From assembly GCF_001613545.1 (NCBI RefSeq), contig NZ_BDCO01000002.1, positions 3,596,001-3,660,000 on the forward strand: a DNA stretch of 64,000 nt, written 5' to 3'. The notes under the pieces are model-generated. The model made no database searches, had not been told where the DNA came from, and was given only the letters and a program-made list of their open reading frames with translations. A program made the translations under genes and the position numbers. Below are positions 55,425 to 64,000 of this stretch, piece after piece; position 1 is the first letter of the stretch, and every line of letters starts with the position of its first letter. This DNA is from Terrimicrobium sacchariphilum (GTDB taxonomy: Bacteria > Verrucomicrobiota > Verrucomicrobiia > Chthoniobacterales > Terrimicrobiaceae).

Positions 55425-56561
55425 ATGAAGCGAGCTGTCCTACTCCTCTTTGCCCTTGCCGCTCTGGCGCAAGCGCAGGAACCGGCCACCATCACCATCC
55501 GCAAAGGCGATACCACGAGCGTCGCGCTGAAGACCATCGGAGGCGGAGATGGCGCAACCGCCACCAAGGTGCTGCAGAACGACCTCGACCTCTCCGGTCT
55601 CTTCTCGCTCACGCCGCCCGAGCGTGCGAGCTACATCATCTCCGGCAATGCCAACGGCGGTTCCCTGGAGGGACAGGTCGTCGACCAGCGCGGCAGCGTC
55701 GTGCTGCAGAAGTCGTATGCTGGCGGCACCCGCGCCGCAGTGCATCACTTCGCCGATGACATCGTCGAAACGCTTACGGGCAAGAAGGGTATCGCGAGCA
55801 CCAAGATCGCCTTTGTCGCCACCCGCACTGGCCGCAAGGAAATCTATACCGCCGACTACGATGGCGCGAACGTCCGACAGATCACCAATGACGGCTCGAT
55901 CAGCGTCGCTCCGGCCCTTTCCTCCGACGGCTCGAAACTCGCCTATACGGGATACCAGAGCGGCTACGCCGACATTTATCTCATCGATCTCGCCTCCGGT
56001 GCTCGCAACCGCATCATCAAATTCCCCGGCACCAACTCGGGCGCTTCCTTCTCGCCCGATGGCGACCGCATCGCCTGCACACTAAGCAAGGACGGCAACC
56101 CCGAGCTTTACATCGTCGGCGCCAACGGCTCCGGCGCTCGCCGCCTGACCAAGACCTCCGGTGTGGAGTCTTCGCCAACCTGGTCGCCTGATGGTTCGCA
56201 GATCATCTACTCCTCCGACGATCGCGGCGGTCCGCAGCTTTACAAGATCGGAGCGGGCGGCGGCTCAGGCCAGCCCATCTCGACCGGCTACAACTACTGC
56301 ACCGAGCCGAGCTGGTCGCCTGATGGTCGCAAGGTTGCCTTCACCGTCCGCACGGGCGGTTTCTCCATCGCCGTGAAGGATCTCCAGGGTGGTGCGACCC
56401 AGCTCCTCACCGCGGGCGAAGACCCCGTTTTCGGCGCGGATTCCCGCCACGTGATCTTCAGCAACGGCTCGTCACTCATCCTGCTCGACACGCAGAACGG
56501 ACGTCAGGTTCCCATCGTTACCGGCCTCGGGAAAGTAACCGAGCCCACCTGGTCTCTGTAA
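55425..56561 (+). CDS. tolB: TolB-like beta-propeller periplasmic protein
   Basis: A 378-residue protein. A signal peptide (MKRAVLLLFALAALAQAQ) precedes an N-terminal alpha/beta domain and six WD-like blades, each with SPDG or SSDG turns: SSDGSKLAYTGYQSG, SPDGDRIACTLSKDGNPELY, SPDGSQIIYSSDDRGGPQLY, SPDGRKVAFTV. This matches TolB of the Tol-Pal envelope system. No tolA, tolQ, tolR or pal is nearby. Start fixed by the signal peptide. Convergent with the C39-like protein. Confidence 0.9.
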   Translation: MKRAVLLLFALAALAQAQEPATITIRKGDTTSVALKTIGGGDGATATKVLQNDLDLSGLFSLTPPERASYIISGNANGGSLEGQVVDQRGSVVLQKSYAGGTRAAVHHFADDIVETLTGKKGIASTKIAFVATRTGRKEIYTADYDGANVRQITNDGSISVAPALSSDGSKLAYTGYQSGYADIYLIDLASGARNRIIKFPGTNSGASFSPDGDRIACTLSKDGNPELYIVGANGSGARRLTKTSGVESSPTWSPDGSQIIYSSDDRGGPQLYKIGAGGGSGQPISTGYNYCTEPSWSPDGRKVAFTVRTGGFSIAVKDLQGGATQLLTAGEDPVFGADSRHVIFSNGSSLILLDTQNGRQVPIVTGLGKVTEPTWSL

Positions 56562-56573
56562 GGCCAGCCCGTC

Positions 56574-59210
56574 TCAACGGCGTTGGCGGATTCTCCGCGA
56601 GGCGATCATCGCTCCGCAGCCCGCCAGCGCCAGCCAGATCACCGCAGGCTCAGGCACCGCGACATACTTCAGATACACGGAGTTGTCAGCAGCCTTCTCC
56701 ACCACGTCAAAATTTCCATAGTTGAACGACGTGTTTCCATCACCCGAGTCATCCCATGAGTAGGATGTAGCCTGGGAAAAATCCCAGATTTTCCACTCGT
56801 GATCTGTCATCCAGAAGGGATCAGCGGTATCCGGCGTGATCACCCCTGCCGCAAACTGGAGATAGATCGTCACCGGGGCGTCCTCCGATCCCACGTGGGA
56901 ATCGCCAAGGAATGTCAGCAGATTCCACTCGATCCCGGCCTGGGAGGCGTCATCGGTCAGCGAATCCAACTGCCAGAAAAATTGGGAGCTGTTCAGATCA
57001 GCCGAGCCTTCAAAGGTGATGTTGCCTCCTGACGCCCCTGAGGTGATAACACCCCGAGCGGTCGTGGAGCCCGAGAGAGTTCCACTACCGGCCAGTGTGC
57101 CACCAGGATTCGCCGAGCTTTGTCCCACCTCGGCTACAGTCACATTTCCAGAGATTGTGCCGCCGGAAAGCAACAGCGTACCGTTATTCTGCACGGAGAC
57201 ATTGCCCGCCACGGCCCCGGCTCCGCTGACTGAGAGAGTCGCATTAGCCTGCACGGAAACATTGGCAGAACCCGTGGCCGAACCCTGGGCGCTCTGGGCC
57301 GAGAGCGTGCCGGAGTTGACCGTCACAGTACCCGAAAGCGTACTCGTGCTGTCTCCGCTCAAAGCCACCGTACCAGGACCGAAGGTAGTCAGTCCCGCGG
57401 AGCTGGTGATCGTCGACGAGATGGCTCCTCCTGCCTCGCTTGCATAAATCACACCCTCTGCAGCTCCAAAATCCAACGAACTGGCCGAGATCGTGCCACC
57501 ATTCAGGATCACCCCGGCAGAGTCGCCCGCCTGCCGCGATCCGACCTCGAGCGTCGCATTCGTTCCACTCACTTCGGAATCATTAACCTGGAGAGCGTAC
57601 ACTCTTGCCGTTTCATTCGTGGCGATGACCTGATCGGTCTCTGCCGCATAAACCGTGGAACTGGTCGCCACATCGATTGCCGTGCTCAGGGAGGACACTG
57701 CTGCCGCCTTCTGAAAGCCCGCGCTTCCGTCATAGTTGAGGAAATACCCGCTGGCACCTGCGTCATTGTCCTGTCCGACGATATACGGAGCGACCATGCC
57801 ATTCACACTCGCCGGCCTGCTCGACGATCCTCCAGCCACGAGCACCCGCTCGGTCGTGCCAAGCGCCGAAATGCCATGGGCGGGAATGATGACAAACGTC
57901 CCCGCGCTCTGACGGATCAGGTTGCTGGAAGTCGCAGATCCATCGCCCATCGTCACCGAGAGCGAATCGTACCCGCCCGCGTCAATCTCCAGAGCCCCTC
58001 CACCTGCTCCGAATGTCACGGAGCTGCCCGAGCCGGACGCGATGGAAAAGGCAAGCGGCCCTCCGCTTCCCGCGGGAGTGAGACCGATGGTGCCGCCATT
58101 CGTCAGCACGAATGACCCGGTGCCCAGCGGGGTCGAGTCTCCGGCATTGGTGCTACCAAGCGCCCCACCGGAGACAGCATTGTTTCCTGTGAGATCATCG
58201 CCCGCAGTCAGCACCAGTGCACCTTCGCCCGTCTTGTTGAAACCTCCCGCGCCAGTCACCGCCGCCTGCACGGTAAATGTCGCACTATTTGTATTGATCG
58301 TCTTGCTGCCTGAGATCACCCAATCCGCCGGAGTCCATGACGGGTTCAAAGTCGGATTGGCCATAGTGTCGACAGAGAAGGCATACGCGGAATCCACGAT
58401 GGCCTTGGTAGTCGACCCATCGCCCACCGTGCCATCAGAGCTCTGGAGTTGCCAGTAGTCCTCTGATGGCAGCGCCATGCCCGGGAGATTCCATCCGGCT
58501 GGTACCTGAGTGATGCCGAGCGTCTGGGGATCGCTCTCAGGAACATTGGGAACGTTTTCCAGCGTGCTCGGGTAGGCGTTGTTCAAGATAAGCTGGGCGT
58601 TGCCAGTCGGATCAACCACGGCCAGGAGGGCCAGCTCATGGCCGCCTTCGGCACTGAAACTCGTTGAACTGCCCGAGTTCTGGCCGTACCACGAGATCGA
58701 AAAATCAATAAAGGTAATGCTGCCCGGATTCGCTCCCGCATTGGGCGCGAGTTGGGCAGCCAGCCAGGATGGATTCAAGAGATTCGATGCCGAATCCCCG
58801 CCATTGTAGATATAGCTGAAGGACCCACTGAGACCAGCTGCGGCAAGATAATCCGAAATGCCCTGGATCGCAGAGGAGTCGTACGTTCCTTGCGTGGCGG
58901 AAGTCTGCATGAGTCCGCCCATAAGACGCTCGAGGTTGTAGGTATAGGGATCGTTCTGTCCAGGATAGGTCGAGGGCGTAAGTTGAGTGAATCCATTGCT
59001 ACCCAGCCAGAAGAGCGACATCACCGCCGAGGTGGGTTCGCAATAGTTCTGACCATCGCCGGGGAGCTTGTTTCCGTAAGGGCCAAAATCCAGTTGAATA
59101 ATGGCCGGCGTATTTGTCACCGGATCATTCCATGCCGCCGCGGCCATCCCGGCTGCAAGCAACGACAATACCCCGATCCAACCACCTGTCCTGGCGAGTT
59201 TTCCCTTCAT
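56574..59210 (-). CDS. Secreted C39-like cysteine peptidase fused to beta-strand repeats with PEP-CTERM anchor
   Basis: An 878-residue exported protein. A signal peptide (cleavage near AAAA, residue 26) precedes an N-terminal domain with Gln54, Cys57 (GQNYCEPTSAVM), His191 (EGGHELALLAVV) and Asn210/211 (LILNNAYPS), a C39/papain-like catalytic arrangement. From about residue 310 to 790 come Gly/Ser/Thr/Asn-rich autotransporter-type beta-strand repeats (GGTISGNVTVAE-like). It ends in a PEP-CTERM sorting signal, VPEP followed by a membrane helix and Arg-rich tail (about 852-878). I expect it to be processed by an exosortase and held at the surface. Start ATG at 59210 begins the signal peptide. 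Confidence 0.85.
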   Translation of the reverse strand: MKGKLARTGGWIGVLSLLAAGMAAAAWNDPVTNTPAIIQLDFGPYGNKLPGDGQNYCEPTSAVMSLFWLGSNGFTQLTPSTYPGQNDPYTYNLERLMGGLMQTSATQGTYDSSAIQGISDYLAAAGLSGSFSYIYNGGDSASNLLNPSWLAAQLAPNAGANPGSITFIDFSISWYGQNSGSSTSFSAEGGHELALLAVVDPTGNAQLILNNAYPSTLENVPNVPESDPQTLGITQVPAGWNLPGMALPSEDYWQLQSSDGTVGDGSTTKAIVDSAYAFSVDTMANPTLNPSWTPADWVISGSKTINTNSATFTVQAAVTGAGGFNKTGEGALVLTAGDDLTGNNAVSGGALGSTNAGDSTPLGTGSFVLTNGGTIGLTPAGSGGPLAFSIASGSGSSVTFGAGGGALEIDAGGYDSLSVTMGDGSATSSNLIRQSAGTFVIIPAHGISALGTTERVLVAGGSSSRPASVNGMVAPYIVGQDNDAGASGYFLNYDGSAGFQKAAAVSSLSTAIDVATSSTVYAAETDQVIATNETARVYALQVNDSEVSGTNATLEVGSRQAGDSAGVILNGGTISASSLDFGAAEGVIYASEAGGAISSTITSSAGLTTFGPGTVALSGDSTSTLSGTVTVNSGTLSAQSAQGSATGSANVSVQANATLSVSGAGAVAGNVSVQNNGTLLLSGGTISGNVTVAEVGQSSANPGGTLAGSGTLSGSTTARGVITSGASGGNITFEGSADLNSSQFFWQLDSLTDDASQAGIEWNLLTFLGDSHVGSEDAPVTIYLQFAAGVITPDTADPFWMTDHEWKIWDFSQATSYSWDDSGDGNTSFNYGNFDVVEKAADNSVYLKYVAVPEPAVIWLALAGCGAMIASRRIRQRR

Positions 59211-59299
59211 GCGATGAGATGATTCTGCGGCGTTAACATAGTGAGTCCCGCTTCGCAAGCGGAGTCCGCCAAGGTTTGAGATAATCGCTCCTTATCACG

Positions 59300-59340
59300 A
59301 AAAAGCCGCAGCGATCGACCTGATGATCGACGGCTGCGGC
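59300..59340 (-). terminator. Rho-independent terminator after opcA
   Basis: On the minus strand: GCCGCAGC (59340-59333), a 20-nt loop region that can pair partly (CGATC/GATCG), GCTGCGGC (59312-59305), then TTTTT (59304-59300). It lies 17 bp after the opcA stop. Confidence 0.85.
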
Positions 59341-59357
59341 CAGGATTTTCGGATCAG

Positions 59358-60401
59358 CTAGTGGCCGAGCAACGGCTCGATCGCTGAGATCGCCTTGGCG
59401 TACAACGGGTGCTTGCCGCCGCGGCTGAGTTCCATGAGGAGAATGTCCTCGATGCGGGACTTGCCGGCCGACAACACCATGTTCGTGTTGCAGAAGCCGC
59501 CGCCGTCGATGTAGCCGTGGAAATACTCGGAATACTCCTCGCGTCGGATGCCAAAGGACACATCCGCCGTCTGGAAAGAAACCTCCGCAATATCCGCACC
59601 GGGCTTTTCGGTTACGCTGAAATCGATGTGCCCGCCGCTCTGCGGAAGGAAAAACTCCTTGCCGAGCAGCGACTGGAACTTCCAGCCGAACTGTGTAGCC
59701 AGCCACCCGAGCAGGAGCAGGCCCGTGCTGCGGCGCGACGTCGTGATCGTGACCTTCTCGATCTCGCGCATGCGGGCATTCGCACAGGAGTGGTCAAACA
59801 GTTGGGCCAGCGCGAAGCGTGTCCCAAGCAGACGAGTCCAGTTGAGATCGCAAAGGATCGTGCGCTCGGCATTGAGCGTGGCGATCTTGCGTGCGATGGC
59901 GAGCTGCTCGACGGGCTTCTGCCAGTCGGCGCTGTCAAAGATGAGCCGGTCGATCCAGCTCCAGAGCTTCTGGTCCAGCGGCTCGCGGAATTCCCCCTGC
60001 CACCAGAAATAAAGTGGCAGGTCGGAGTCGAGGTGGGAAAAGACGATGTTGGGCAGCGAATGCACCATCTCGCCATCGAGCTCGAAGGTGATCTGCTCGG
60101 AGCAAATTTGCCGCTCGCCCTTGCCTGCCATGTGGCAGTGAGCGCTGATCCAGGCTCGGGCGTCGGGTTTCTCCGAGGCCGGGTCGGCAAAGATCAGCAG
60201 GGCACGGCAGGCGTGTTCGCCCGCGATTTCTGCGATGAGTCCGGTATTCCACGGCACCGCGTCGGGATTCTCGGTATAGATCGCGAGATTGATGAGTGAG
60301 GCGCGCGTCTTTGTGTCGCCGCTCTCCTCCCACAATTTCCCGAGCTCCTTGCCGATCGTGCCGATTTCCACCGGCAATCCGGGGTCCACCGCGAGGCTCA
60401 T
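59358..60401 (-). CDS. opcA: Glucose-6-phosphate dehydrogenase assembly protein OpcA
   Basis: A 347-residue OpcA protein, the activator and assembly factor of glucose-6-phosphate dehydrogenase. Family features: RASLINLAIYTENPD at the N-terminus, CSEQITFELDGE, the mid-chain SDLPLYFWWQGEF and DRLIFDSADW, and the C-terminal FHGYIDGGGFCNTNMVLSAG region. Its start overlaps the zwf stop by 4 bp (ATGA), so zwf-opcA are coupled. OpcA is best known from cyanobacteria and actinobacteria. Confidence 0.94.
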   Translation of the reverse strand: MSLAVDPGLPVEIGTIGKELGKLWEESGDTKTRASLINLAIYTENPDAVPWNTGLIAEIAGEHACRALLIFADPASEKPDARAWISAHCHMAGKGERQICSEQITFELDGEMVHSLPNIVFSHLDSDLPLYFWWQGEFREPLDQKLWSWIDRLIFDSADWQKPVEQLAIARKIATLNAERTILCDLNWTRLLGTRFALAQLFDHSCANARMREIEKVTITTSRRSTGLLLLGWLATQFGWKFQSLLGKEFFLPQSGGHIDFSVTEKPGADIAEVSFQTADVSFGIRREEYSEYFHGYIDGGGFCNTNMVLSAGKSRIEDILLMELSRGGKHPLYAKAISAIEPLLGH

Positions 60402-61930
60402 AGTCTTCTCCAGGTTGCGCCGTGGCGCTTGATGAGTTCGTCAGCCTCGGTCGGCCCCCACGTGCCCGCGGAGTACATGGCGAGGTCTTCAGACTCCTTC
60501 GCCCAGGCATCATGCAGGGCATCAACAAATTTCCACGCCTCCTCGACCTCGTCGCGGCGGGCGAAGAGCGTCGCGTCGCCGCTCATCGCGTCGAGGAGCA
60601 GGCGCTCGTAAGCCTCCGGCGTGGCCTTGCCAAAGCTGGTGCCGTAATGAAAATCCATCTTCACCGGCTCAATCTGCAGGCTCGAACCCGGCATCTTCGC
60701 ACTCATGCGCAGGGAGATGCCCTCGTCGGGCTGGATACGGATCACGAGCACGTTGCTGTCGATCGTCTCGCCCGTGGCATTGAAAAGCACCGCCGGCGCG
60801 CCCTTGAACTGCACAGCGATTTCCGTGCAGGCCTTGGGCAGACGCTTGCCCACGCGCACAAAGAACGGCACGCCCGCCCAGCGCCAGTTGTCGATATTCA
60901 CCTGAAGCGCCACGTAGGTCTCCGTGACGGATGTCGGGTTCACGCCCTGCTCGTCGCGATAGGCCGCCACGCGTTTGCCGTTGATCGCTCCCGCACCGTA
61001 CTGGGCGCGCACCACGTACTTGCGCACGTCGTCACCCACGATGGGACGGAGGGATTTCAAGACCTTCACCTTCTCGTCGCGGATGGCGTCGGCATCGAGG
61101 CCTGCCGGCGGTTCCATCGCGGTGAGGCAGAGGAGTTGCAGGAGATGGTTTTGCACCATGTCGCGCAGGGCGCCTGACTTGTCATAGTACCCGGCACGTC
61201 CCTCCACGCCGAGCGGCTCGCTGGCCGTGATCTGCACATGGTCGATGTAGCGGGAGTTCCACAACTGCTCGAAGATCGCGTTGGCAAAGCGCAACACCAT
61301 CATGTTTTGTGCGGTCTCCTTGCCGAGGTAGTGGTCGATACGGAAGGTATCCTTTTCCGGGAAAGCCTCGACGACCATATTGTTGAGGATCTGCGCTGTC
61401 GGCAAGTCGGTGCCGAATGGCTTCTCGACGATCACGCGGGCCCAACTGCCGGGCTGGGCTTTGTTCAGGCCACTCTTGCGGAGATTCTCGAGGATGACCG
61501 GGAACTGGTCAGGACCGGCAGAGAGATAAAACAGGCGGTTGCCGCGCGTGCCGCGCTGGGCGTCCAGCTCATCGAGCCGCTTGGCGAGAGCCTCGTAGCC
61601 CTCCAGGTTGTCAAATTCGCTGCGGTGATAGAAGATCGATGACGAGAAGCTGGACCACAGCTCGTCATTGATCTTCTGCCGGGAAAACTTCCGGGCCGCC
61701 TCCTCGATTTCCGTGCGGAAAACTTCATCGGTCTTGTCGCGTCGGGCAAATCCGACCACGCTCACAGCGGGAGGGAGAGCTCCGTCGGCTGCGAGATTGT
61801 ACAGGGCGGGAACCAGCTTCCGGTGGGTCAGGTCGCCGGTGGCGCCAAAAATCACCACGGCGCAGGGCTCGGGCATGTTGCGGCTCGAGAGGCCTTCGCG
61901 GAGCGGATTTCCTTCGTTGGTATCTGGCAT
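60398..61930 (-). CDS. zwf: Glucose-6-phosphate 1-dehydrogenase
   Basis: A 510-residue enzyme that starts the oxidative pentose phosphate pathway, making NADPH. The NADP Rossmann motif GATGDLTHRKL lies near residue 29, the active site RIDHYLGKE (catalytic His nearby), EKPFGTDL and the C-terminal EAYERLLLDAMSGDATLF. Start ATG at 61930 follows from the family N-terminus; the longer frame upstream is in the metallopeptidase region. It overlaps opcA. Confidence 0.97.
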   Translation of the reverse strand: MPDTNEGNPLREGLSSRNMPEPCAVVIFGATGDLTHRKLVPALYNLAADGALPPAVSVVGFARRDKTDEVFRTEIEEAARKFSRQKINDELWSSFSSSIFYHRSEFDNLEGYEALAKRLDELDAQRGTRGNRLFYLSAGPDQFPVILENLRKSGLNKAQPGSWARVIVEKPFGTDLPTAQILNNMVVEAFPEKDTFRIDHYLGKETAQNMMVLRFANAIFEQLWNSRYIDHVQITASEPLGVEGRAGYYDKSGALRDMVQNHLLQLLCLTAMEPPAGLDADAIRDEKVKVLKSLRPIVGDDVRKYVVRAQYGAGAINGKRVAAYRDEQGVNPTSVTETYVALQVNIDNWRWAGVPFFVRVGKRLPKACTEIAVQFKGAPAVLFNATGETIDSNVLVIRIQPDEGISLRMSAKMPGSSLQIEPVKMDFHYGTSFGKATPEAYERLLLDAMSGDATLFARRDEVEEAWKFVDALHDAWAKESEDLAMYSAGTWGPTEADELIKRHGATWRRL

Positions 61931-61970
61931 GGGCGTTTGATAAACGTTCAATCGGCTGGTGACAACGGCA

Positions 61971-62321
61971 ATGAATTTCAAACAAATGGTCTCCTGGGCG
62001 GAGCAGATTTCCGCGGAAACGCTAAAGGAACTCCCCCTGGAAGTACGCACGGCTTTGGATGAGGTGCCGATTTTCTTCGAGGCGCTTCCCTCCGAAAAAG
62101 ATATCGACGAGGGAATCGCCCCCGACACACTCGGTCTCTTTGATCCGGGTCCGGATTCCGCACCCATGGCGTGTATCCGGCTCTGGTTGGAGAATATCTG
62201 GGATGAGGCGGAAGAGGCTGGCACCACGTTTGAGGAGGAAGTGCGAATCACCCTGCTTCACGAGATCGGCCACCTTCTGGGCTGGGATGAGGATGAGGTG
62301 GAGGATCGCGGCCTCGCCTAG
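61971..62321 (+). CDS. Small zincin-like metallopeptidase family protein (DUF1025)
   Basis: A 116-residue protein containing the zinc motif HEIGHLLGWDEDEVEDRGL near residue 96 (HExxH plus extra acidic and Gly residues), the signature of the DUF1025/YjaZ-like small metallopeptidase family often found next to other genes in bacteria. ATG at 61971; a GTG 12 bp upstream is possible. It is divergent from zwf at 40 bp. Activity has to be inferred. Confidence 0.85.
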   Translation: MNFKQMVSWAEQISAETLKELPLEVRTALDEVPIFFEALPSEKDIDEGIAPDTLGLFDPGPDSAPMACIRLWLENIWDEAEEAGTTFEEEVRITLLHEIGHLLGWDEDEVEDRGLA

Positions 62322-62373
62322 CATGCAACGGAGGATTGCGTATTCAGCCTCAGGCAGTTAAGAAAGCAACTTG

Positions 62374-64000
62374 ATGGAAACCTCCCCTAGGGCGCCGCTG
62401 AGGGCGATGCTGGCCAGGGTGTCGCCGGATGACCTGGTGATCTACGCGAATGCTTCGCTATGCCAATATCTCGGAGTTTCCAAGCGCGACCTCGTAGGCA
62501 CCCCCCTCGACGTGCTGGCCGCTCGATGCCAGGGCGAAATCTCCACCTGCTTCGTCCGCGACGTCAGTCACCGCACCAGCAACCACCTCGTCACCGATGC
62601 CGAGGGGCGGGTGTTTGAAGCAAAGGTCTACAGCGAGGGCGGTGTGCTCGATATCGTGCTCGACGAGGTTTCCAGCACGGAATTTGTCGGCAGTGATCTG
62701 CGCTATGTCAGCGGCACGCCTTTTGAATCGCTCGAAGAGGATGAATTGCGCACCGCTCGCCTCCCGGAGCGCCGTTACATCACCATCGGTCACACCCAGC
62801 TCCGCGGTCTTTCCGAGGTGAGCGAACGCAGCTCGGCCATGGACGTTCGCCTCCTGGTCAATTGCTTCATCGAGGAGGCCGGAGATGCCATTTGGGAGTC
62901 CGGCTGCACCGTGGGCGAGATCCAGGGCGGCTCAATCCTCGGCATCTACGGAGCACCGCGCTATTTCGCCGACCACCCGCTGCGCGCCATCCGGGCGGCC
63001 TGTGAGCAGATGGCCAAGATGTCACGCATTCACGGAGAGTTCCTCCGCCAGGGCAAGGAGCTTCCTCCATGTTCCTGCGGACTCTGGACCGGAGATACCC
63101 TCGTCGGGTCCGTCGGCAACTCGTACACCCAGCACTACACCGCTCTCGGGAAGCCTGTGGAGCTCGCTCGCCGGCTCTCCGACCTTGCCCGGCCGGGCGA
63201 AACCATCCTTCCCGAGCATACTCTCACACATCTCCTACGGGTATTGCCTCCTGGATGGCAGCACGTCCGCGCGGAGAACTCTACGGAACCTGATCTCAGT
63301 GATTTCCAGTGGGTCGGCGATGAGGTGGCTCCCCTACCGGAAAACCTGAAGCGTATCGTCTATCTCGTCGGTCCGGACGTGCAAAACAATGCTTCCAACG
63401 CCGAATACTACTTCGATTATCTCTGGTCATTCCGCGTGCCAGGTCGCGACCAGACCGTTCCCATCCTGCGCGTCGTGCGACCGCAGGAGGTTGGCGACTC
63501 CCTTGAGCTGCGCGACGACAACGTCATCTCCCAGTCCGTCCAGACCGTCGGAAAATATAAACTCATCGAGGTTGTCGGCACCGGCGGCATGGGCAAGGTC
63601 TGGCGAGGTATCGATCGATTCGGCAACTCCGTCGCGATCAAGGTCCTTCACACCGCGGAATCCGTCACCGAGGCGCAGCTGAAGCGCTTTCGTCGCGAAG
63701 CTGAGGTGATGGCCCGTCTGCCTCATCGCAATATCTGCCGTGTGTATGAGATGAACGAATTCGAGGGAATCCACTACCTCGCCATGGAGTTCGTCAATGG
63801 TCTTCCGCTCTACGATCTGCTGTACGAGAGCACACCGACCGATTCCGAAAAGACGCCCAGCCGTGAGCACGTCGATCTGCCCGCGCTCATTTCGTCCATT
63901 CGGTCTGCCAAGTCGCTGCGCGACAGCCTGCCACCGCCAGAAGGGGAGAATGGGCCCGAAGTCAGCCGCCCCAAGGACACCCGCATCCTCCCTGTCGAGC
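62374..64000 (+). CDS. PAS-pseudocyclase-Ser/Thr kinase (3' end cut by window)
   Basis: 542 residues are visible. A PAS-like N-terminus (about 12-120) is followed by a class-III cyclase-like domain (about 135-330), but the first metal-binding Asp position is Gln142 (HTQLRG instead of FADIRG) and the second is Gly186 (IQGGSILGIYG instead of GD). YTALGKPVELARRL keeps part of the third motif. So it is probably a degenerate regulatory cyclase. A Ser/Thr kinase follows: GTGGMGKVW glycine loop near 402-410, Lys423 in AIKVL and AMEFVNG hinge. The kinase then has a long charged insert where the catalytic loop is expected; the window ends before it. Confidence 0.88.
   Translation, partial: METSPRAPLRAMLARVSPDDLVIYANASLCQYLGVSKRDLVGTPLDVLAARCQGEISTCFVRDVSHRTSNHLVTDAEGRVFEAKVYSEGGVLDIVLDEVSSTEFVGSDLRYVSGTPFESLEEDELRTARLPERRYITIGHTQLRGLSEVSERSSAMDVRLLVNCFIEEAGDAIWESGCTVGEIQGGSILGIYGAPRYFADHPLRAIRAACEQMAKMSRIHGEFLRQGKELPPCSCGLWTGDTLVGSVGNSYTQHYTALGKPVELARRLSDLARPGETILPEHTLTHLLRVLPPGWQHVRAENSTEPDLSDFQWVGDEVAPLPENLKRIVYLVGPDVQNNASNAEYYFDYLWSFRVPGRDQTVPILRVVRPQEVGDSLELRDDNVISQSVQTVGKYKLIEVVGTGGMGKVWRGIDRFGNSVAIKVLHTAESVTEAQLKRFRREAEVMARLPHRNICRVYEMNEFEGIHYLAMEFVNGLPLYDLLYESTPTDSEKTPSREHVDLPALISSIRSAKSLRDSLPPPEGENGPEVSRPKDTRILPVE

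Overview
This 64-kb window is GC-rich, gene-dense bacterial chromosome. The gene content points to Verrucomicrobiota, most likely the Spartobacteria/Terrimicrobium side. The clues are a PEP-CTERM protein with autotransporter-type Gly/Ser/Thr beta-strand repeats, a TamA/TamB outer-membrane pair, an OpcA-Zwf pair, a lysine/alanine-rich histone H1-like protein, a pseudopilin with an H-x-DG-type tail, and several membrane or hybrid sensor kinases. That placement is inference: there is no rRNA gene or universal phylogenetic marker set here. I saw no insertion sequence, prophage, CRISPR array, tRNA or rRNA.

Layout. 1-11935: a truncated MurK-MurQ fusion (peptidoglycan recycling), divergent from vanZ-like, ligA, argD, argF, a CHASE4-HAMP-PAS receptor with a soluble GAF hybrid histidine kinase, and the proton pyrophosphatase hppA. 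11983-16685 (minus strand): a small unknown gene, an actP/DUF485 solute symporter pair, alanine racemase and a conserved glycosylase-annotated protein. 16777-20680: small secreted or membrane proteins, a DUF167 protein, an Nramp transporter, a universal stress protein and a Phd/PIN toxin-antitoxin pair with a perfect palindromic operator. 20761-28488: a PAS hybrid kinase, a gene-poor 680-bp stretch, a secreted tyrosine phosphatase, small membrane proteins, and an aldehyde dehydrogenase/saccharopine-reductase-like pair.

28538-43024 is almost entirely minus strand. It holds two gene chains separated by a histone-like gene with its own promoter and strong terminator: (a) inositol-phosphatase family, ispF, cysS, a left-handed beta-helix protein and a possible 37-residue ORF; (b) tamB, tamA, a small anchored protein, a pseudopilin, an ABC exporter, yicC, gmk, coaC, joined by overlaps or very short gaps. 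43118-48809: an orphan MlaD, a histidine phosphatase, a PTS EIIA, argS and a phosphofructokinase. 48889-54458 (minus): a D-2-hydroxyacid dehydrogenase, a GNAT, and a marR-tolC-pgeF chain downstream of a degenerate FmdB protein and a lipoprotein. 54554-64000: pheA, tolB, a secreted C39-like peptidase with PEP-CTERM anchor, opcA-zwf, a small zincin, and a truncated PAS/degenerate-cyclase/Ser-Thr kinase.

Most genes are core metabolism and envelope biogenesis. The unusual material is in the signalling proteins (kinase-less receptor; cyclase domain lacking both metal-binding Asp), the secreted C39-like/PEP-CTERM protein, the DnaA-box-like repeats in the histone-like promoter, and altered catalytic or metal motifs in PheA and FmdB.
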